Source of the DNA: Modestobacter altitudinis
GTDB lineage: Bacteria > Actinomycetota > Actinomycetes > Mycobacteriales > Geodermatophilaceae
Assembly: GCF_005930475.1 (NCBI RefSeq)
Contig: NZ_SJEW01000055.1
Span: 1-34,120 of the forward strand
DNA: 34,120 bases
Direction of reading: 5' to 3'
Position 1 is the first letter of the stretch. Each line of letters begins with the position of its first letter. The translations under genes were made by a program, and so were the position numbers. The notes under the pieces were generated by a model. That model was not told where the DNA came from. It searched no databases and was given only the letters and a program-made list of their open reading frames with translations. This document shows, in pieces, positions 1 to 8,399 of this stretch.

Positions 1-1886
1 GCGCTGGTCGTCACGGGGGGCACCGTCGTCGTCGGCGTCCGCTGCGGCACGGCCTCGGCCCGGGGGCCCGCGGGGCTCGTCGCGGGCAGGACCGTCTCCG
101 CGGGGGCCGGTGAGCCGGGCGGCTGGGACAGCTGGCCGGGCGCCTCGACCGGGACCACCGGGGAGCGGGCCGGTGCGCTCGTCGTCCGAGCGGTGTCCCG
201 GTCCTGCGCCAGGGCGGTCGAGGGGCCGTCGTCGGCGGCGTCCTGCAGGAGCGCCTGCGGCAGCAGCCACGCCCCGGCGAGGACGCCGAGCGCCAGGACG
301 CCGGTCACGGCGGCGCGCACGGTCCAGGGCACCCGGCGCGGGGCTCCGCCCGCAGCGGTCCGCAGCCACTCCTTGAGGCGCCGGTGGGCTTCTGCCGTCC
401 GGGAGCTGAGCAGCCCGCACAGCACCGCGCCGGCGAGCAGGACGACGGCACCGACGAGCAGCGCCGTCGCGTAGCCGGTCGCGAAGGCGTCGCGCGCGCC
501 GGCCGCCACGGCCGCGCCCTCGGGGCCCAGCCGCGCGGAGAGCCCGAGGGCCTGGGCGATGCCGGCCTCGGCGCGGGCGGCGTCCGGGGCGGACAGGCCC
601 GAGACGGCGCCGAGCACCTGGTCGCCGTAGCCGGTGAGCAGGACGCTCGCCGCCACCGCACCGCCCAGCGCGCCGCCGACCTCCCGGGTCACGTCGTTCA
701 CCGCGGCGGCCAGCGTGCGGCGGTCGGCCGGGAGCCCGTCGATGATGAGCGTGGTGCCCGGCGTCAGCGCCAGCCCGAAGCCGATGCCGAACACGAACAG
801 CGCCGCCCCGAAGCACCACAGCGGCGCCCCGCCGTCCGCCTGCCAGGCCAGCAGCCCCAGCCCGACGGCCATCTGGGCCATGCCCCAGGCAGCCACGGGC
901 CGGGCACCGAGGCGGCGCAGCAGCGCCGGGGCGGCCTGGGCGGTGGGGCCGATCCCCAGCGCCATCGGCGCCAGCCACAGCGCCGCCTGCAGCGGGGAGA
1001 GCCCGTGCACGTACTGCAGCCACTGTGGCGCCAGGAAGAACAGCCCGAACGCGGCGAAGAACTGCAGGAAGACCACCGCGCTGCCCGCCGAGAGCCCCGG
1101 GGAGCGGAACAGCCGGACGTCCAGCATCGGCCGCGGGTTGCGCAGCTCCGCCAGCACGAACGCCGCCAGCACCAGGACGCCGCCGACCAGCGCGGTGACG
1201 GTCAGCCCGTCGGTCCAGCCGCGTTCGGGACCCTCGATGACCCCGTAGACCACGCCGGCGAGACCGACCAGCGCCAGCAGACCGCCCACCGGGTCCAGCG
1301 ACAGCTGCGGGTCCGCGGACGGCGGGACGACCGCCACGCACAGCGCCAGGACGACGGCCGAGAGCACCCCGAAGGCGATCTGGACGCTGCCCCACCAGGC
1401 GACCTCGAGCAGGACGCCGGCGATCAGCAGCCCGAGCAGCGCACCGGCACCGGAGACCGCGGCCCACACCCCGATCGCCGAGGACCGGCGCTCCGGCGGG
1501 TAGGCGTCGACGAGCACCGACAGGGTCGCCGGCATGACCGCCGCCGCCCCGGCCCCGGCCAGCGCCCGCAGCACGATGAGCTGGGTCGGGTCGGTGACCA
1601 GCCCCGAGGCGAGGCTGCACACCGCGAAGACGCCCAGCCCGAGCAGCAGGGCGGTGCGCCGGCCGTACTTGTCCGCGGCGATGCCGAGCGGCAGCAGCAG
1701 CGCGGCGAAGACGAGGGCGTAGACGTTCACCACCCAGGTCAGCTCGATCTGGGAGGCACCGGTCGACCGGGCGATCTCCGGCATGGCCAGGGCCAGCGAC
1801 GAGCCGGCCCCGATCACCAGCGCGAGGGCTGCGCACATGACGGCCAGCAGCGCGCCGAGCCTCCCGTGCGTCGTCCGCTGGGGCAT
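1..1886 (-). CDS. MFS drug exporter, DHA2 (14-TM) type, 3' end outside window
   Basis: This is probably a proton-driven multidrug exporter of the inner membrane. Read leftward from ATG at 1886, the frame stays open to the window edge (about 628 residues, no stop seen). It begins MPQRTTHGRLGALLAVMCAA, followed by the MFS signature region (GIAADKYGRRTALLLG) and then roughly 14 hydrophobic segments up to about residue 490, as in EmrB/QacA proteins. The odd part is the tail. After the last expected helix there is a basic linker, one further hydrophobic segment (VLALGVLAGAWLLPQALL) and a Pro/Thr/Ser-rich stretch that is still running at base 1, so the protein is longer than the usual 450-550 residues. 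It is divergent from a TetR regulator 62 bp away, the usual arrangement for a TetR-controlled exporter. The substrate cannot be read from sequence. Confidence 0.88.
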   Translation of the reverse strand, partial: MPQRTTHGRLGALLAVMCAALALVIGAGSSLALAMPEIARSTGASQIELTWVVNVYALVFAALLLPLGIAADKYGRRTALLLGLGVFAVCSLASGLVTDPTQLIVLRALAGAGAAAVMPATLSVLVDAYPPERRSSAIGVWAAVSGAGALLGLLIAGVLLEVAWWGSVQIAFGVLSAVVLALCVAVVPPSADPQLSLDPVGGLLALVGLAGVVYGVIEGPERGWTDGLTVTALVGGVLVLAAFVLAELRNPRPMLDVRLFRSPGLSAGSAVVFLQFFAAFGLFFLAPQWLQYVHGLSPLQAALWLAPMALGIGPTAQAAPALLRRLGARPVAAWGMAQMAVGLGLLAWQADGGAPLWCFGAALFVFGIGFGLALTPGTTLIIDGLPADRRTLAAAVNDVTREVGGALGGAVAASVLLTGYGDQVLGAVSGLSAPDAARAEAGIAQALGLSARLGPEGAAVAAGARDAFATGYATALLVGAVVLLAGAVLCGLLSSRTAEAHRRLKEWLRTAAGGAPRRVPWTVRAAVTGVLALGVLAGAWLLPQALLQDAADDGPSTALAQDRDTARTTSAPARSPVVPVEAPGQLSQPPGSPAPAETVLPATSPAGPRAEAVPQRTPTTTVPPVTTS

Positions 1887-1948
1887 GCTGACTCCATACG
1901 CTCGTCTCATACGCCCGTCTCAGAGCACGGCACCAGCATGGAGGTCGG
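1887..1948. promoter_or_regulatory. Divergent control region with tandem 13-bp repeat (1895-1920)
   Basis: The 62-bp gap between the divergent exporter and TetR genes holds two adjacent copies of CATACGCTCGTCT / CATACGCCCGTCT (1895-1907 and 1908-1920), differing at one base. GGAGG at 1940-1944 is the ribosome binding site for the TetR GTG start. A TetR protein commonly binds such a shared region. The repeats are direct rather than palindromic, so their role as an operator is only inferred. Confidence 0.5.
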
Positions 1949-2569
1949 GTGACGCAGACCGCTACCCCCTCACGGCTGTTGGACGCCGCCGAGGAGCTGC
2001 TGGCCCAGCACGGGCCGGCGGGCACCTCGGTCCGCGACGTGCTGCGCCTGGCCGGCGTGGCCAACGCCGCCGCGGTGGGCTACTACTTCGGCGGCAAGGC
2101 CGCCCTGGTCGCCGCGGTGGAACGCCGGGTGGTCGACCAGGTGGTCGCCGACCGGGAGCTCTCGTTGCAGCCGCTCGTCGACGCCTCGCTGATGGACGCG
2201 GACATCGAGGCGCTGGTGGACGGCTGGGTCCGGCCGATCGTCACCCTGCGGTGCGCGGGGCGGGGCCGGTACGCCGCGCGGGTGTTCACCCGGATCTTCG
2301 ACCAGCCCCCCGACCAGTGGGAGGCCAACGGCGCGGCGGCGATCCGCGCCATGGGCGGCCGGTACTGCGCCGTCCTGGCGCCGCTGCTGCCGCACCTGGA
2401 CCCGCGCGAGCTGACCTGGCGCTGGCAGTCGGTCACCGCGAGCACGGACTTCTACGCCATCGGCGCGCTCGACTTCGGCGAGCCGGACCCCGGTCCGGAC
2501 GACGTCGACCGGCACGTCCGCCGGCTCGTCGTCCCCGGCAGCGCCCAGCTCCGGGCCGCGGCGAGCTGA
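1949..2569 (+). CDS. TetR/AcrR family transcriptional regulator
   Basis: This is a 206-residue DNA-binding repressor, probably controlling the divergent MFS exporter and perhaps itself. Residues about 8-55 form the TetR helix-turn-helix domain: SRLLDAAEELLAQHG leads into TSVRDVLRLAGV, and the recognition helix region ends in the characteristic YYFGGKAALVAAV. The remaining residues form the variable all-helical ligand domain (TetR C-terminal domain), whose inducer cannot be predicted. The start is GTG at 1949, chosen because GGAGG sits 4 bases upstream. The ATG at 1938 is out of frame and meets a stop at once. Length is normal for the family. Confidence 0.88.
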   Translation: MTQTATPSRLLDAAEELLAQHGPAGTSVRDVLRLAGVANAAAVGYYFGGKAALVAAVERRVVDQVVADRELSLQPLVDASLMDADIEALVDGWVRPIVTLRCAGRGRYAARVFTRIFDQPPDQWEANGAAAIRAMGGRYCAVLAPLLPHLDPRELTWRWQSVTASTDFYAIGALDFGEPDPGPDDVDRHVRRLVVPGSAQLRAAAS

Positions 2570-2658
2570 CCGGACCGCCGCGCGGCCAGCCCTTCCCAGC
2601 GGTCGGGGAACCCGCGAGGATCCGCACGCCAGCACCTCTCGGTCGGCAGGAGAGCCGG

Positions 2659-3852
2659 GTGGACGACGTCCTGTCGATCGACACCCTGGCCGCGGTGGCC
2701 GCGGTCTCGCTGCTGGCGGCCCTGGTCGTGGGGCTGTTCCCGCGGCTGCCGGTGCCGCAGGTGGTGCTGCTGCTGGCCGGCGGCATCCTCATCGGCCCGC
2801 ACGCCCTCGACCTCGGGGCGGCCGCGGACGTCCGGGTGCTCGCCGACGTCGGCCTCGGCTTCGTCTTCCTGCTGGCCGGCTACGAGCTCGACCTCCGGCT
2901 GTTCCGCCAGGACGCCGGCCGGCGCGCCCTGCTGGCCTGGTCGGTCTCGCTCGTCCTCGCGCTCGGGGTGGTCGGCGCGCTGGAGGCCGCCGGGATGGTC
3001 CGGGACTTCCTGCCGGTCGCGCTGGGCCTGACCACCACGGCCCTGGGCACGCTGCTGCCGGTGCTGCGCGAGAAGGGCCTGCTCGGCGGCCCGCTGGGCC
3101 GGTACCTGCTGGCCACCGGCGGGGTCGGCGAGCTGCTCCCGGTGCTGGCCATCGCGGTGTTCCTGGGCACCCAGGGCCGCATCGCCGCGCTGGTCTCGCT
3201 CGGCACGGTCGCGCTGCTCGCGGTCGGGCTCGGGGTGCTGCGCCGCGGGGTCCACGAGGGCGGCCGGCTGGCCGGCGTCATCGCCGCCGGCCAGAACGAG
3301 ACCGCCCAGATCACGCTCCGTGGGACGGTGGTGCTGCTGGTCACGCTGATCGCGCTCACCGACCAGTTCCACCTCGACGCGGTGCTCGGCGCCTTCCTGG
3401 CCGGCGTCGTGCTGCGCTGGTGGGTGGGCGGGGAGGCCCCGCTGCTGGAGTCCAAGCTCGACGCGGTGGGCTACGGCTTCTTCGTCCCGATCTTCTTCGT
3501 CTCCTCCGGGATGGGCCTGGACCTGCCGCAGATCGCCGAGTCGCCGCTGCGGCTGGTGCTCTTCTTCGTGCTCATGCTGGCCGTCCGGGGTGGTCCCGCG
3601 CTGCTGGTGTACCGCGGCGTGCTCCCGTCCCGGCAGCGGGTGCAGACCGCGCTGGTGAGCGCCACGGCGCTGCCGGTGCTGGTCGCGCTGACCGAGATCG
3701 GCCTGCGCAGCGGCACCATGCTGCCGGAGAACGCGGCCGCGCTGGTGGGTGCAGGCGTGCTCACCGTGCTGCTGCTGCCGGCGCTGGTCGTCGCCCTGGA
3801 CCGGCGGCCCGAGGCAGCGACGCAGGCACCGGCGCCCCAGGCGCCCGGGTGA
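2659..3852 (+). CDS. Cation:proton antiporter, CPA2/Kef type
   Basis: This is an integral membrane monovalent-cation/proton exchanger of the Na+/H+ exchanger family (397 residues). It begins VDDVLSIDTLAAVAAVSLLA and shows about 11-12 hydrophobic segments. They include the typical second-helix pattern PQVVLLLAGGILIGP and the FLLAGYELDLRLF segment that matches the GLE-type motif of Kef/CPA2 proteins. It has no C-terminal RCK/TrkA-N nucleotide-binding domain, so it is the short form. GTG 2659 is taken as the start because CAGGAGAG lies just upstream. Its stop codon overlaps the next gene's start by 4 bp (GTGA), so the two are translated together. The transported ion (K+ or Na+) is not decidable. 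Confidence 0.87.
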   Translation: MDDVLSIDTLAAVAAVSLLAALVVGLFPRLPVPQVVLLLAGGILIGPHALDLGAAADVRVLADVGLGFVFLLAGYELDLRLFRQDAGRRALLAWSVSLVLALGVVGALEAAGMVRDFLPVALGLTTTALGTLLPVLREKGLLGGPLGRYLLATGGVGELLPVLAIAVFLGTQGRIAALVSLGTVALLAVGLGVLRRGVHEGGRLAGVIAAGQNETAQITLRGTVVLLVTLIALTDQFHLDAVLGAFLAGVVLRWWVGGEAPLLESKLDAVGYGFFVPIFFVSSGMGLDLPQIAESPLRLVLFFVLMLAVRGGPALLVYRGVLPSRQRVQTALVSATALPVLVALTEIGLRSGTMLPENAAALVGAGVLTVLLLPALVVALDRRPEAATQAPAPQAPG

Positions 3853-4727
3853 GCGGGTGGGGCTGGGCGGCCGTCGGCCTCGCCCTGCTGTCCGCGGCGC
3901 TGACCGCGGTCGCCTCGGCGGTGCAGCAGCGGTCGGCGGCAGCCGTGCCGGACGGGCAGGCCGGCGGGCTGCGGCTGCTGCGGCAGCTGCTGCGGTCCCG
4001 GTGGTGGTGGACCGGCACGCTGGCCGACTCCGGCGGCTACCTGGCGCAGGCCGCCGCGCTCGGTCTCGGCTCGCTGGTGCTGGTGCAGCCTCTGCTGGTG
4101 ACGACCGTGCTCTTCGCGCTGCCGCTGGGTGCCCGCTGGTCCCGCCGGCGGCTGAGCCGGTCGGACTGGGCGTGGGCCGGCGTGCTGGTGCTCGCGCTCG
4201 CGGTGTTCATGGTCACCGGTGAGCCGACCGCCGGCGAGGACCTGGCCGGCTGGCGCAGCTGGCTGCCGGCCTGGGGGGTCCTCGGCGCCGTCGTCGCCGC
4301 CTGCCTCGTCGGGGCGGCGGTGCGCCGCGGGACCCCGCGCGCGGTGCTGCTGGCCGTCACCACCGGGGTGGCCTACGGCCTGGGCGCGGCGTTGACCAAG
4401 GGCGTGGTCAGCCTGCTGGACGACGGCCCGGCGGCCGTGCTGGGCTCCTGGAGCACCTACCTGCTGGTCGTGGTGCTCGCCGGCGGCACCCTGGTGCAGC
4501 AGTCGGCGTACCAGGCCGGCCCGCTGGAGGCCTCACTGCCCGCGGCGACGGTGGGCGAGCCGGTGGTCGCCGTCGCGCTCGGCCTCACCGTGCTCGGCGA
4601 GCGGGTGCAGGCCGACGGCGCCGAGTGGCTGCTGATCGCCGTGCTGACGGTGGCGATGGGAGCGGCCACGGTGGCGCTGGCCCGTTCCTCGGCGGTGCCG
4701 GTGCGGGCACCCGTCCCGCGGTCGTGA
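3849..4727 (+). CDS. DMT superfamily (EamA-like) permease
   Basis: This is a small integral membrane transporter or exporter of the drug/metabolite family, 292 residues. It starts VSGWGWAAVGLALLSAAL, has the ASAVQQRSAAA element seen at the end of helix 1 in actinobacterial DMT proteins, and about nine to ten hydrophobic segments. The second half repeats the fold (AGGTLVQQSAYQAGPLEASLPAATVGEPVVAVALG, then GERVQ before the last helix), as in EamA repeats. GTG 3849 is chosen because it overlaps the antiporter stop as GTGA. Longer upstream readings are antiporter shadow. Pairing with the antiporter suggests one operon, but the substrate is unknown. Confidence 0.82.
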   Translation: MSGWGWAAVGLALLSAALTAVASAVQQRSAAAVPDGQAGGLRLLRQLLRSRWWWTGTLADSGGYLAQAAALGLGSLVLVQPLLVTTVLFALPLGARWSRRRLSRSDWAWAGVLVLALAVFMVTGEPTAGEDLAGWRSWLPAWGVLGAVVAACLVGAAVRRGTPRAVLLAVTTGVAYGLGAALTKGVVSLLDDGPAAVLGSWSTYLLVVVLAGGTLVQQSAYQAGPLEASLPAATVGEPVVAVALGLTVLGERVQADGAEWLLIAVLTVAMGAATVALARSSAVPVRAPVPRS

Positions 4728-4832
4728 CCGCGGTCAGCCGACCGGGGCCGGCGCGGCGGCCGCGCGGGTCCGCCGGCGCGGTGCACAGCGCGGCCAGCAC
4801 GACCGCCGTCCCGACGGCCGCGCCCGCCCGGG

Positions 4833-7800
4833 TCACGCCGCTGCCTGCGCCGGTGGGTCCGAGGGCGCGGGGACCCCGCCCACGCCCCGCGGGACGAGCA
4901 GCGGCCCGATGCCGGGCACCGACAGGAAGCCCTCGGCGCCGGCGTAGCGCAGCGCGACCCGCGGCAGGTCCGCGGGGCTGCGGACGGCGAGGACGCGGGG
5001 CAGCCACTCGGGGGCGAACCGCTCGTTGAAGTCCCGCAGCGAGCGGATCTGGAAGAACGGGTTGAGCAGGCCCACCGCCCAGCGGGCCGCGCGCTGGGAC
5101 GGGCTGAACTCCACGTCGTCGGCGAACAGCCGCCCCCACATCGCGAAGTTCATCGACAGCCGGGCCACGCCGCGGCCGCCGAGGGCCGTCGCGGTGGACG
5201 CGATGAGGAACTCGGTCATCCCGTTCGGGGAGTCCGGGTCGTGTCGCATCAGGTCCAGCGTGTAGCCGAAGTCGGGCCCGTAGGCCGGCACCAGCCGCAG
5301 GAAGCCGCCCGCCCGGCCGTCCTCGTCGAGGGCGACGCACAGCAGGAACCCCGGGTCGGCGCCCGCGCCGCGCAGGTCCTGGGAGAGCGTCATGGTGAAC
5401 CCGCGCTCGGGGGCCTTGCCCCGCCAGCGGGCGCTGATCGCGTTCAGCTGGTCGACCAGTGCCGGGGGCGCGTCGGCCTCGGCGACCAGCCGGAAGCGGT
5501 ACGTGCGGCCCACCCGTCGCACGGCGGCGCGCAGGCTCTTGCGGGCCGGGCCGTCGAGGGTGAAACGCCGGCAGTCGATGACGGCCTCGTCACCCAGGTA
5601 GCTCGAGGTGAAGCCGCGCGAGGCGTACAGCGGCATGCTCGCCTCGCGGACGGCCAGCAGGGCCGGCGTCCAGGCCCGCTCGTCGCACATCTCGAGGAAC
5701 TCGTCCAGGACCCGGACCACCGACTCGCGGGCCCCGATCGGGTCACCCGAGACCAGCGCGAACCCGCCGACGTAGGTGTAGGCGAGGAAGGCCTCGCCGT
5801 CCCGGGAGAAGAAGAAGGCCTTGTCGTCGCGCAGCGCGAAGTAGGCGAGGGTGTCCCAGCCGTAGGTGTGCACCAGGCGGTCGGCGTGCGCCCAGTCGTC
5901 CTCGGTGTGCGGTCCGGTGGCGGTGAGCGGCCGCAGCAGCAGCACGGCCAGCAGGACGAAGCCGACCACACCCAGGGCCAGCAGCGACGCCGGCAGGAAC
6001 CGGGCGATGAACGCCGACTGGTAGGTGTAGGGGCCGTCCACCCCGACCAACCCGCCGAACACGGTGCCCAGTGCGCCGCCGAGGGTGAGGTCCGGTTCGA
6101 GCCGGGACCGCTCGGCCCACAGCGTGGACAGGCCGAACGCCAGCACGCCGGCCAGGTACAGCGGCAGGACGTGCAGCAGGCGGAGCAGGGACGGCGGGTC
6201 GCCCGGGGCGCGGAAGGCCGCCCGCCAGCGCACCAGCGCTGCCAGCAGCAGCACGCACACTGCCACCGCGACCGGGTGCGGCCCCTTGACGACGTGCGCT
6301 CCCGCCCCGACGGCGAACAGGACCACGGCGACCTGCCAGGCCCGGTGCTTGCGCCGCGCGAGCTGGTCGGCGAGCAGCACCAGCAGCAGGCCCACCACCA
6401 CCGAGCCCACCCCGCCGGCGACCGGGACCCACAGCGGGTCGATGGCCGGCCCGTCGGCGCCGAAGCGGTCGTGCACCACGGGCATCCAGACCAGCAGCTG
6501 CAGCACCCCGCTGAGCGCGGTCAGCCCGGCGAGCAGCCGCACGGCCAGCGGGTGGACCCCGGCGCGGGGTGGCGCGGCGGGCACCGGGTGCGCCGAGGGC
6601 GCCATCACCGGCAGCGCGGTCACCGTGGCGGCCCCGGAGGTGGGCGCCGAGACCTGCTCCGGTGCCTGCCTGGGGGCGACGATGCCGTCGGCCGGCACGC
6701 GGGTCGGCGGCACCAGCGGCCGCGGCGCACCGGACGGCCCGCCACCGGGCGGCGGGCCGGACTCCGGCCGCAGCGTCGGGAACAGGATGACCTCGCGGAT
6801 GGAGTCGACGCTGGCCAGCAGCATGACCAGCCGGTCGATGCCGATGCCGAGCCCGCCGGTGCACGGCATGCCGCGCTCGAGCGCCCGGACGTAGTCCAGG
6901 TCGACGTCCCCGGCCTCCGGGTCGCCGCGGGTCTTCGCCCGCGCCTCCGCCTCGAAGGCGGCCAGCTGCTCCACCGGGTCGTTCTGCTCGGAGTAGGCGT
7001 TGCACAGCTCGAAGCCGGCGACGATCAGCTCGAAGCGCTCGACGTAGGCCGGGTCGTCGCGGTGGGTGCGGGCCAGCGGGGAGACCTCGCGCGGGTAGTC
7101 GGTGCAGAAGACCGGCCCGACGACCTGGTGCTGCACCTTCTCGTCGTAGACCTCCTTCATCAGCCGGCCCGGCCCCCAGCCGCCCTCGTAGGGGATGCCC
7201 AACCGGTCCAGGACGGCGCGGGCGTCGGCGATCGGCATGCCGGGGTGCATCGTGGCGCCGGTGACCTCGGCGATCATGTCGGCGAAGCGCTTGCGGGGCC
7301 ACGGGGTCGCGGCGAGGTCGATGGCGTGCCCGCCGTAGTGCACGGTGAGGTCGTCGGGGCCCAGGGCGGCCCGGGCGGCGCTGGTCACCATCCCCTCGAC
7401 CAGGTCCATCATGTCGGTGTAGTCGGCGAAGGCCTGATAGGCCTCCAGCATCGTGAACTCTGGGTTGTGCCGGGTGTCGATGCCCTCGTTGCGGAACACC
7501 CGGCCGATCTCGAACACCCGCTCCATCCCGCCCACGATCAGCCGCTTGAGGTGCAGCTCCAGCGCGATGCGCAGGTAGAGGTCCAGGTCGAGCGCGTTGT
7601 GGTGGGTGACGAACGGCCGGGCGCTGGCCCCGCCCTGGATGGTCTGCAGCACCGGGCCCTCGACCTCGGTGAACCCGCGGTCCTCCAGGTGCCGGCGGAT
7701 GGCGCGGACCGCCGCGTGCCGGATCCGGAACACCTCGCGGGTGCGCTCGTTGACCTCCAGGTCGGCGTAGCGCTGCCGGTAGCGGGTCTCGACGTCGGTC

Positions 7801-8261
7801 AGCCCCCGGTGCTTGTCCGGGGGTTCGAGCAGGGCCTTGCCCAGGACGGCGAAGTCCTCGACGGACACCGACAGCTCACCCCGCCGCGTGGTCATCACCG
7901 TGCCCTCCACGCCGAGCCAGTCGCCGCGGTCGACGTCGTCGAACTCGGCGTGCCGGGCGGCGCCGAGCACGGAGGTGTCGACGAAGAGCTGCACCGCGCC
8001 GGTGCGGTCGCGCAGCGAGGCGAAGGTCAGCTGCCCCTGCCGCCGGACGAGCTCCACCCGGCCGGCGATCCGGACCCGGTCCGGCGTCCGGGTGTCCGGG
8101 GCGAGCACGGCGTGCGCGCTGCGGATCCCCGCGGCCGTCGCGTCGGTGGGGTAGCGGTAGGGGTAGCCGGCCACGCCGCGGGCGTGCAGTGCCTCGAGCT
8201 TGGCCAGGCGGTGCGCCCGCTGGTCGGGGCGTCGTCCGGCGATGTCGGTCTCGCTGACCAT
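4833..8261 (-). CDS. lysX: Lysyl-tRNA synthetase fused to lysyl-phosphatidylglycerol synthase, LysX-like, domain order reversed
   Basis: This 1142-residue bifunctional protein should charge tRNA-Lys and then transfer lysine to membrane phosphatidylglycerol, reducing surface negative charge. Residues about 60-150 are the OB-fold anticodon domain. About 165-500 form the class II LysRS core, with motif 2 around FEIGRVFRNEG...RHNPEFTMLE and motif 3 GLGIGIDRLVMLL. A Pro/Gly-rich linker follows, then about six hydrophobic segments (residues about 555-775), then the soluble DUF2156/MprF C-terminal transferase domain (about 780-1110). In Mycobacterium tuberculosis LysX the MprF part comes first and LysRS last, as I recall the family, so this order is swapped. 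ATG 8261 has no clear Shine-Dalgarno sequence; CACGAT six bases upstream suggests a possible leaderless transcript. It is convergent with the DMT permease gene. Confidence 0.93.
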   Translation of the reverse strand: MVSETDIAGRRPDQRAHRLAKLEALHARGVAGYPYRYPTDATAAGIRSAHAVLAPDTRTPDRVRIAGRVELVRRQGQLTFASLRDRTGAVQLFVDTSVLGAARHAEFDDVDRGDWLGVEGTVMTTRRGELSVSVEDFAVLGKALLEPPDKHRGLTDVETRYRQRYADLEVNERTREVFRIRHAAVRAIRRHLEDRGFTEVEGPVLQTIQGGASARPFVTHHNALDLDLYLRIALELHLKRLIVGGMERVFEIGRVFRNEGIDTRHNPEFTMLEAYQAFADYTDMMDLVEGMVTSAARAALGPDDLTVHYGGHAIDLAATPWPRKRFADMIAEVTGATMHPGMPIADARAVLDRLGIPYEGGWGPGRLMKEVYDEKVQHQVVGPVFCTDYPREVSPLARTHRDDPAYVERFELIVAGFELCNAYSEQNDPVEQLAAFEAEARAKTRGDPEAGDVDLDYVRALERGMPCTGGLGIGIDRLVMLLASVDSIREVILFPTLRPESGPPPGGGPSGAPRPLVPPTRVPADGIVAPRQAPEQVSAPTSGAATVTALPVMAPSAHPVPAAPPRAGVHPLAVRLLAGLTALSGVLQLLVWMPVVHDRFGADGPAIDPLWVPVAGGVGSVVVGLLLVLLADQLARRKHRAWQVAVVLFAVGAGAHVVKGPHPVAVAVCVLLLAALVRWRAAFRAPGDPPSLLRLLHVLPLYLAGVLAFGLSTLWAERSRLEPDLTLGGALGTVFGGLVGVDGPYTYQSAFIARFLPASLLALGVVGFVLLAVLLLRPLTATGPHTEDDWAHADRLVHTYGWDTLAYFALRDDKAFFFSRDGEAFLAYTYVGGFALVSGDPIGARESVVRVLDEFLEMCDERAWTPALLAVREASMPLYASRGFTSSYLGDEAVIDCRRFTLDGPARKSLRAAVRRVGRTYRFRLVAEADAPPALVDQLNAISARWRGKAPERGFTMTLSQDLRGAGADPGFLLCVALDEDGRAGGFLRLVPAYGPDFGYTLDLMRHDPDSPNGMTEFLIASTATALGGRGVARLSMNFAMWGRLFADDVEFSPSQRAARWAVGLLNPFFQIRSLRDFNERFAPEWLPRVLAVRSPADLPRVALRYAGAEGFLSVPGIGPLLVPRGVGGVPAPSDPPAQAAA

Positions 8262-8320
8262 CGCGCCATCGTGGGGACCGGCGCCCGCCCGCGGTCAGCA
8301 GCGACCGACGGGGCCGGACG

Positions 8321-8375
8321 GGGCAGCGACCACTCCGGTGCGCCGTTGCGCTGCCGACCCGAGGAGTCGCTGCCC
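8321..8375 (-). terminator. Inverted repeat downstream of the leftward operon
   Basis: GGGCAGCGAC (8321-8330) and GTCGCTGCCC (8366-8375) are perfect 10-bp inverted repeats separated by 35 bases. They lie in the 138-bp gap between the aldehyde dehydrogenase stop and the lysX start. They could form a terminator-like stem ending the leftward catabolic operon. There is no T-tract and the loop is long, so this is tentative. The same stretch must also hold the lysX promoter. Confidence 0.4.
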
Positions 8376-8399
8376 GTGCGGTCGGGCCCGGTCAGCGCC

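Noticed and set aside
384-1952. A 522-codon open frame on the plus strand
   Set aside because: It is antisense to the MFS exporter gene; its product is an Arg/Gln/Gly-rich low-complexity string typical of GC-rich shadow frames.
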